A DNA stretch of 10,656 nucleotides from Acidobacteriota bacterium (GTDB lineage Bacteria > Acidobacteriota > Terriglobia > Terriglobales > Acidobacteriaceae). The stretch lies in NCBI GenBank assembly GCA_003225595.1, contig QIAR01000237.1:1-10656 (forward strand). Direction: 5' to 3'. This document shows positions 6,300 through 10,656 of the stretch, one piece after another. Both the position numbers and the translations under genes were made by a program. Numbering within the stretch: the first letter of the stretch is position 1; every line of letters begins with the position of its first letter. The notes beneath the pieces are model-generated. The model had not been told where the DNA came from and made no database searches. It saw nothing but the letters and a program-made list of their open reading frames with translations.

Positions 6300-7991
6300 C
6301 TACTTCCCGGCCTCTCCGCGCTCCCTCTTCCTCCCCGCGCGCACCTTGCGCACTAGAGAGAAATACATATCCCGCGCGGCGCCCAGCGGCTCCAGGTGGG
6401 TCAGGAAAAGCCGGCGCAAAACCCCGCGCGTAACCCGCCCTTCTAAGTAAGCGTCATAGAGATCGCTACCCAAAAGATATCCGAGCTGCTGAGTGGCATA
6501 GTCGAACTTCTCGCCGGTTGATTGCACGCCTTCTTCGATGGGCTTTGGAGTCTCGGGGAAGCGCCGGGGATCGAGTTCGAATTCCCGGTGCAGGATCATG
6601 AAATCCGCCATCTTCATGAACTCCCCGAAGCTGAACAAACTCTGCTGCTCCACGTCCTCGCATGTCTGCTCATACAGCTCGTACAGGTCCGCCTCTCGCA
6701 GTGGCGGCCGCGGCGGGTACACCACACGCGAGCCCAAATAGGCCAGCGCATTCTCCAGTGCTCGCGCATAGAAGAGATCTTCTGCCCCTATGGGGTCGGA
6801 GATATGCCCATTCGCGCGCAGCGGCAGCCCGCGGCAAGCATGGTGCAGGAATCGCGCGACCTCCTCGGCTGTATATGCCATCCGGAACTCGCGGACGTAG
6901 AGAGTATTCAGCCTGGCCACGTAAGCACTGCCACGTTCTTCGAGGCGCTGTAGTACGGCTTCCTTTTCTTCTTCTGCCCTGTCCTTGCGCCAAAGCAGTC
7001 TGCACAGCTGCTCATCCGAGGGGTGGCAGTGAACCTCAGGTAACAGGTCCACCAGGAATTTCGGCTGCGTGCCGTTGTGCGATGCGTAGCGATTGATGCC
7101 CAGGAAGCGCAGGAGGCCGTCGATGAGGTTGTAAACGGTCGGCGCCAGGTCAGGGGAATCCGCGTCCTTCTCGCTCCAGCGGTCCAGGCACAAGCGGTAA
7201 CTCTCGTATTTTTCCAGCGGCGTCGAATTGAAAACGCAGATCACATCATCGGCCACTCGCACCGCTTCTACATGATCCTGTTCCCCCGCGGCTTGCCAAT
7301 AGAGGGCGTCTACGTTCTGCAGCACGGTCAGCAGGCGCTTGTTCTTCAACCCGGCGCGCAGAAGCTGTGGCAGATGTGTAGGGGCGAGGTGCGATTCCCC
7401 GAATAGCACGACAATAACGGCATCCGGGTGCTGCGCTCCGACCTCCGCAATCTTCTCTGCTGCGTGACGGTCATGTATTGGAGCTCTTCTGAGATCGCCC
7501 CGTGGCATGCAGTCCAGGCCGTAAACCGGAGTGTTGTGCTCTCGCGCTGTTTCCAGCAGTTCGTAGAAGGGCGCCCATTCGTAGCCCCAATCCAGATCGA
7601 AGCGGACGCGCTCACGCAATTCATCTTCCTCGATTTCACGGCGCAACCATTCTTCGAGAATGTGCTGGTCGCGAGAGAAGACTGTCTCCACACCCAAAAC
7701 CACTGGCCGGTCTGCTGCCTTAGCCCGTTGTGCCAAGAGTGATCCGGCAAAATGTTGCGCCGCCGGCAACGCGTGGTAGTCACCGATCAGCACGATGTCG
7801 GCCTCGCAGACCGACCGCTCCACTTTGCTTGACTCGAGAACAGACTCATACGATCGGAACGCTTGGCTGAAGTCCTGTAAATATTTGCGGCGGCTGTTGG
7901 GGTCATTCGCCTTTATTTCGCGCTCCACTCCCACTAGCGCATGCAATTGCGCTGCGCTTCGGCGGGATCGCAAACTGGCCGTGCTCGCCAT
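6300..7991 (-). CDS. ChaN-like (haem-binding/EreA-like fold) domain protein with long C-terminal region
   Basis: A 563-residue soluble protein. Residues about 60-235 resemble the ChaN/Cofac_haem_bdg family (PF04187), which shares a fold with EreA- and TraB/TIKI-type proteins: VLIGDYHALPAAQHFA (GxxH, 67-82), VLGVETVFSRDQ (Glu102), NTPVYGLDC and VVLFGESHLAP (GExH, 198-201). The two His-containing motifs and the glutamate are the residues that form the metal or haem site in this superfamily. Unlike ChaN of other bacteria there is no lipoprotein signal, so it is probably cytoplasmic. About 300 further residues, mostly helical and charged, end in a block LGYLLGSDLYDAYLEGRVT followed by a basic tail; I do not recognise a known domain there. 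The start is uncertain: ATG 7991 has AAGGA seven bases upstream, ATG 8033 has AAGG nine bases upstream, and TTG 8090 would run through the ubiX promoter. Function is unknown. It lies divergently from ubiX and upstream of larB. Confidence 0.75.
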   Translation of the reverse strand: MASTASLRSRRSAAQLHALVGVEREIKANDPNSRRKYLQDFSQAFRSYESVLESSKVERSVCEADIVLIGDYHALPAAQHFAGSLLAQRAKAADRPVVLGVETVFSRDQHILEEWLRREIEEDELRERVRFDLDWGYEWAPFYELLETAREHNTPVYGLDCMPRGDLRRAPIHDRHAAEKIAEVGAQHPDAVIVVLFGESHLAPTHLPQLLRAGLKNKRLLTVLQNVDALYWQAAGEQDHVEAVRVADDVICVFNSTPLEKYESYRLCLDRWSEKDADSPDLAPTVYNLIDGLLRFLGINRYASHNGTQPKFLVDLLPEVHCHPSDEQLCRLLWRKDRAEEEKEAVLQRLEERGSAYVARLNTLYVREFRMAYTAEEVARFLHHACRGLPLRANGHISDPIGAEDLFYARALENALAYLGSRVVYPPRPPLREADLYELYEQTCEDVEQQSLFSFGEFMKMADFMILHREFELDPRRFPETPKPIEEGVQSTGEKFDYATQQLGYLLGSDLYDAYLEGRVTRGVLRRLFLTHLEPLGAARDMYFSLVRKVRAGRKRERGEAGK

Positions 7992-8044
7992 AGTCGGGTC
8001 CTTAGATGCCTTCCTCCTAGATATCGCCTTCATGACGGCTTGCC

Positions 8045-8074
8045 TTGACTTGTCCCATCCACCGTCCCTATCCT
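8045..8074 (+). promoter_or_regulatory. Candidate sigma70-type promoter of ubiX
   Basis: TTGACT (8045-8050) and TATCCT (8069-8074), 18 bases apart, match the sigma70 boxes in five and four of six positions. Transcription would start near 8081, giving a leader of about 37 bases that keeps the GGAG ribosome site (8109-8112) of the TTG start at 8118. The box positions lie in the 126-base divergent gap. Confidence 0.45.
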
Positions 8075-8117
8075 CAACGTTCCGAGGCAATTACCGACTC
8101 GCCTCGTTGGAGCCCAC

Positions 8118-8732
8118 TTGCCCAACCAACCGCCGCAGAACCTCACTGTCGCCACTACCGGCGCCAGCGGCTCCCTTTTTCTGCGCCAACTCCTGCTCGC
8201 CGTGGAACGTGACCCACGAGTAAAAGTGGTTAATTTCATTGCCTCCGACAGCGCCCTGCGGGTCATGGCCGAGGAGCTCACCCTTCGCGGGCGTAGCAAC
8301 CTCGTCGGCCAGATTCTGGGACACGACCTGAGCAAGGCCTCTCGCAAGATCCACCAGCAATCAAATGCTGACATCGGCGCTAACGTGGCCAGCGGTTCCT
8401 ATCCCGCCGACGCTATGGTTATCCTCCCGTGCAGCGTCGGAACTCTCGCCCGCATCGCTAACGGCATCGCCTCGCAACTGATCGAGCGCGCTGCCGACGT
8501 CTGTATCAAGGAGAAGCGCCCGCTCGTGCTGTGCATCCGCGAAACCCCTCTCAACAAGATTCACATCCGCAACATGTACCGGGCCGCCGACGCCGGTGCG
8601 ACCGTCTTTCCGCTGATCCCTGCCTTGTACAACCGTCCCGCCAGCGTCGAAGTCATGGCGCGCGAGTTCGCCTACCGCGTGCTGGCCCACATCGGCCTAC
8701 CCCAGCCCGACGCCTACCGCTGGAAGGGCTGA
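8118..8732 (+). CDS. ubiX: UbiX-type flavin prenyltransferase
   Basis: UbiX joins a dimethylallyl group to FMN to make prenylated FMN, the cofactor of UbiD-family (de)carboxylases used in quinone and aromatic-acid metabolism. The 204-residue protein has the family blocks in order: VATTGASGS (11-19, flavin phosphate loop), a Ser at 43 in IASDSA, PCSVGTLARIANGIA (104-118), LIERAADVCIKEKRPLVL (121-138), RETPLNKIHIRNM (141-153) and a final FPLIPALYNRP (164-174) with the substrate-binding Tyr171. The TTG at 8118 is the only workable start: no ATG or GTG lies upstream in frame back to a stop at 8046-8048, the next ATG (codon 50) would lose the flavin loop, and GGAG stands five bases before it. No ubiD partner is in the window, so the served decarboxylase is unknown. 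It is divergent from the ChaN-like gene. Confidence 0.95.
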   Translation: MPNQPPQNLTVATTGASGSLFLRQLLLAVERDPRVKVVNFIASDSALRVMAEELTLRGRSNLVGQILGHDLSKASRKIHQQSNADIGANVASGSYPADAMVILPCSVGTLARIANGIASQLIERAADVCIKEKRPLVLCIRETPLNKIHIRNMYRAADAGATVFPLIPALYNRPASVEVMAREFAYRVLAHIGLPQPDAYRWKG

Positions 8733-8882
8733 AAGATCTTCCACTTAGGCCCATTAATCAAGAGGGAGATTGGACGCGCAGAGGCAGTCTCAGTTTAGAA
8801 ACCGGAGGGTACCAGCGGCCAGATGTCCGGTGGACATGTCCTGTGGAGGAACCCGGAGGGTTGGCGCCCACCAGGGAGAAAA

Positions 8883-8898
8883 TGTTCCACGTGGAACA
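8883..8898. other. parS: parS-type ParB-binding site, copy 1
   Basis: TGTTCCACGTGGAACA, a perfect 16-base palindrome. It matches the chromosomal parS pattern TGTTNCACGTGNAACA, in the C/G variant familiar from pseudomonads. ParB CTPase clamps load at such sites and spread to organise the origin region for ParA-driven segregation. It has a twin 34 bases downstream. Confidence 0.9.
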
Positions 8899-8916
8899 CT
8901 GTGCAAATCGGTTTAA

Positions 8917-8932
8917 TGTTCCACGTGGAACA
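8917..8932. other. parS: parS-type ParB-binding site, copy 2
   Basis: A second, identical TGTTCCACGTGGAACA, here extended to the perfect 20-base palindrome AATGTTCCACGTGGAACATT (8915-8934). Centre-to-centre spacing to copy 1 is 34 bases, a little over three helical turns, so the two ParB dimers would sit on roughly the same side of the DNA. Confidence 0.9.
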
Positions 8933-8998
8933 TTTTATCTATATCTAATAGCTATTGGATGAATGGCAAGTTCCTCTGCTGGTGGGGCTTGGAATGAT

Positions 8999-9103
8999 TG
9001 CCGAAATATCGGCAGCGGCGAGGGCAGCCTTCGGCGAGTGCGAGGTGTGTGGGCTCCTCTTGCCTCGCATCGTTCTTTGCCGACGGTGCGGCAGTCGCCG
9101 AAG
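8999..9103. other. Structured element: hairpin plus three-way junction
   Basis: A hairpin TGCCGA-AATA-TCGGCA (8999-9014) is followed by a perfect 9-base outer stem, CTTCGGCGA (9029-9037) with TCGCCGAAG (9095-9103). Nested inside are two side stems: TGCGAGG (9039-9045) with CCTCGCA (9063-9069), 17-base loop, and TGCCG (9078-9082) with CGGCA (9089-9093), 6-base loop. Every pair is Watson-Crick. This could be a structured RNA leader or small RNA for the downstream regulator, or a palindromic repeat. No known riboswitch class is recognised. Confidence 0.4.
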
Positions 9104-9217
9104 TGCACCGAACACTACCAGCGGCTACTCACTCGGCCAGACCCGTAACTTCGGTAATTAGCCTTCACGCTTCTACCTATGCGACGCTGTGACTCATACC
9201 GAAGTGAGTGTGTAAAG

Positions 9218-10225
9218 ATGTTGCAGTCCAACCAGCCGATAACCGGAACCATTCTGGTTGCCGATGATCAAACCGCGAACCGCGAATTGTTAGAGGAGCT
9301 GCTGACGACGCAGGGATTGAAGGTAATCACTGTGGCGGACGGAGCAGCCGCTCTTGAAGAATCGACCAGATCGCGCCCCGACCTGGTGATTCTGGACGTG
9401 ATGATGCCTCACCTGAACGGATTTGAGGTGTGCGAGAGAATCAAAGGCAACCCAGACACCTACTTGGTGCCCGTGATTTTGATTACGGCACTGTCAGACA
9501 AGCAGGACCGGTTAGAAGGTATCAAGGCGGGTGCCGATGATTTCTTGAGCCGGCCTGTCGATCGAACCGAACTGCTCGCTCGCGTACGCTCACTTTTGAA
9601 ACTTAAACTGCGCACCGACGAGCTGGAGCGAGCGGAATCCGTGTTATTTGCATTGGCGCGAAGTATTGAAGGCAAGGATCCATACACACAAGGTCACTGC
9701 GAGCGGCTGTCGGAATATGCGAGCTTGTTAGGTCAACATCTCGGGTTCCCTCCGGATCAAGTCACTGCTCTCCATCGAGCTGGCATCGTCCATGACATCG
9801 GAAAAGTTGCCGTACCGGACGCTATTTTACTCAAGCCGGGACGTTTGACCGAGGACGAATGGCAGGTCATGCGGGAGCATCCAGTTGTGGGCGAGCGCAT
9901 CTGTGCTCCCCTGAAATCCTTCCGGTTAGTTCTTCCCATCATTCGTCATCATCACGAGAAGCTCGACGGCTCCGGTTATCCAGATGGGCTTCGAGGAGAC
10001 GTCATCCCTGTTACCGCCAGGGTGCTGCAGATTGTCGATGTTTTTGATGCGCTGACAACCGAAAGACCCTATAAGCAGGCCTTTTCCATTACCAATGCAC
10101 TTCAAACCATGAAACAAGAGGTAGCTAAAGTTTGGTGGGATCCGCACATTTTTGAACAATTTGAGCGGCTTGTCAGGAGCGGCACGGCGGATTCTCTATC
10201 TCGAAGCGCAGCGACCGGGCGGTAG
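9218..10225 (+). CDS. Response regulator with REC and HD-GYP domains (c-di-GMP phosphodiesterase)
   Basis: A 335-residue RpfG-like regulator that should hydrolyse cyclic di-GMP when its receiver is phosphorylated. REC domain 11-130: acidic pair Asp16-Asp17, phospho-acceptor Asp60 in VILDVMMP, Thr90; the usual conserved Lys near the end is Arg112 (FLSRPVD). A short helix links to HD-GYP domain about 140-325: GHCERLSEYA (His160), VHDIGK (His192-Asp193, Lys196), EHPVVGERI (His221), RHHHEKLDGSGYPDG (HD-GYP signature, 243-257) and VDVFDALTTERPYK. All expected metal ligands and the GYP motif are present, so catalysis is likely. I prefer ATG 9218, eight residues or so before the first REC strand as usual; ATG 9179 has no ribosome site and would add an atypical cysteine-rich MRRCDSYRSECVK. 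The next gene, a membrane sensor, starts 40 bases later, probably in one operon, and may feed its phosphorelay. Confidence 0.93.
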   Translation: MLQSNQPITGTILVADDQTANRELLEELLTTQGLKVITVADGAAALEESTRSRPDLVILDVMMPHLNGFEVCERIKGNPDTYLVPVILITALSDKQDRLEGIKAGADDFLSRPVDRTELLARVRSLLKLKLRTDELERAESVLFALARSIEGKDPYTQGHCERLSEYASLLGQHLGFPPDQVTALHRAGIVHDIGKVAVPDAILLKPGRLTEDEWQVMREHPVVGERICAPLKSFRLVLPIIRHHHEKLDGSGYPDGLRGDVIPVTARVLQIVDVFDALTTERPYKQAFSITNALQTMKQEVAKVWWDPHIFEQFERLVRSGTADSLSRSAATGR

Positions 10226-10265
10226 GCAGCGAATATACCGAGCATTACAAAAGATCAGGGCTCGA

Positions 10266-10656
10266 ATGACAACGTCAGCCAAGATTGAGAAATGGGTATC
10301 AAAGGGCCGGTGGCGTCTCTACCTGCTGTTTCTGTTGTTGATGGGCTTGCCCATCGCGTTTTTCTCGTACTCCGCAGGTCGGGTGTTGAAACAGCAAACC
10401 GAAAGGCAGGCCATCACTGAAAGCAGCCAGATTGCGCGAGTCTCGGCCACGCTCGTTGAGGAGCACTTTCGCCAGAGCACGGCGTTCCTGGAATCAATTG
10501 CCAGGCGCCCGTCATTCCGCAAGGCGTGGAAAGAAGGAGATCTGAGCTTACTGGGATGGACCCTGAAGGAAGCGGCTGGCTTGCGCCCTGACTTCGCATA
10601 CATCGGTATGTATGACCTCGGAGCCACGATTCGCGCAATCCAACCGCCTAATCCGG
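10266..10656 (+). CDS. Membrane sensor protein, N-terminal part with Cache-like domain (3' end outside window)
   Basis: ATG at 10266 is preceded by AGGG at five bases' distance, and the frame stays open for 130 codons to the window edge. A short basic N-terminus is followed by one membrane helix (about 17-37, LYLLFLLLMGLPIAFFSYSA). From about 40 on, a long helix (LKQQTERQAITESSQIARVSATLVEEHF) leads into ESIARRPSFRKAWKEGD and PDFAYIGMYDLGATI, the pattern of the periplasmic double-Cache sensor fold. The output domain is missing; a histidine kinase, diguanylate cyclase or chemoreceptor all use this arrangement. Position right after the HD-GYP regulator suggests a hybrid or partner sensor kinase, which is inference. 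Confidence 0.8.
   Translation, partial: MTTSAKIEKWVSKGRWRLYLLFLLLMGLPIAFFSYSAGRVLKQQTERQAITESSQIARVSATLVEEHFRQSTAFLESIARRPSFRKAWKEGDLSLLGWTLKEAAGLRPDFAYIGMYDLGATIRAIQPPNP

Larger units (their letters stand above)
8733..9217. other. Intergenic region of 485 bases with parS sites and structured DNA
   Basis: No gene I can support lies here. From left to right it holds: a GC-rich stretch with a 9-base direct repeat CCGGAGGGT (8802-8810, 8853-8861) and overlapping palindromes ATGTCC-GGT-GGACAT (8823-8837) and GGACATGTCC (8832-8841); two parS palindromes (8883-8932); a short AT-rich patch (8933-8956); a strongly folded element (8999-9103); and a small inverted repeat ACTCA/TGAGT (9192-9209) just before the regulator start. 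A 55-codon frame from ATG 8994 with two CxxC pairs overlaps the folded element and is discussed as a finding. Confidence 0.6.

Noticed and set aside
6670..7096. Overlapping frames on both strands within the ChaN-like gene
   Set aside because: They have no ribosome sites, odd composition and no recognisable motifs; the ChaN-like frame explains the stretch.
8882..8962. A 26-codon frame starting MFHVEH with a nearby AGGGAG
   Set aside because: It is the translation of the two parS palindromes themselves; such peptides recur wherever parS is read as coding. The spacing to AGGGAG is only three bases.

Overview
The window is a moderately GC-rich bacterial chromosome segment with six complete genes I can assign to families, one complete kinase-TPR gene, and two genes cut by the window edges. 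The gene content suggests Acidobacteriota: a GTG-started PknB-type kinase fused to a TolB-like domain and TPRs, a secreted protein with three BON domains, LarB, and an HD-GYP response regulator. This taxonomic guess is inference from protein style; no rRNA or other taxonomic marker is present.

Layout. 1-845 (+) is the C-terminal part of adenylosuccinate lyase (purB). Its stop codon lies inside a palindromic branched repeat (841-889). 986-1471 (+) is an adenosine-specific kinase family protein. 1706-2479 (+) is a secreted triple-BON protein, closed by a clear intrinsic terminator at 2514-2542. The next three genes are on the minus strand: the Ser/Thr kinase-TolB-TPR membrane protein (2755-5166), larB (5379-6125) and a ChaN-like/EreA-fold protein (6300-7991). 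Divergent from the last is ubiX (8118-8732, TTG start). A gap of almost 500 bases (8733-9217) follows and holds two perfect parS-type palindromes and a strongly structured element. The right end is a two-gene signalling unit: a REC-HD-GYP regulator (9218-10225) and, 40 bases later, a membrane sensor with a Cache-like extracytoplasmic domain that runs off the window.

How the genes relate. purB and the adenosine-specific kinase both concern AMP or adenosine, but only their adjacency links them here. LarB and UbiX are each the first-step enzyme of an unusual cofactor (nickel-pincer nucleotide and prenylated FMN), and the partner genes (larC/larE/larA, ubiD) are not in the window. The sensor and the HD-GYP regulator probably form one c-di-GMP signalling operon.

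The most notable non-coding signals are the parS pair, which suggests this segment lies near the replication origin, and the two branched palindromic elements. The most notable coding oddity is a 45-codon, protein-like, in-frame extension just after the kinase stop codon. I see no CRISPR array, insertion sequence, tRNA or rRNA, and no convincing new multi-gene defence or mobile system.
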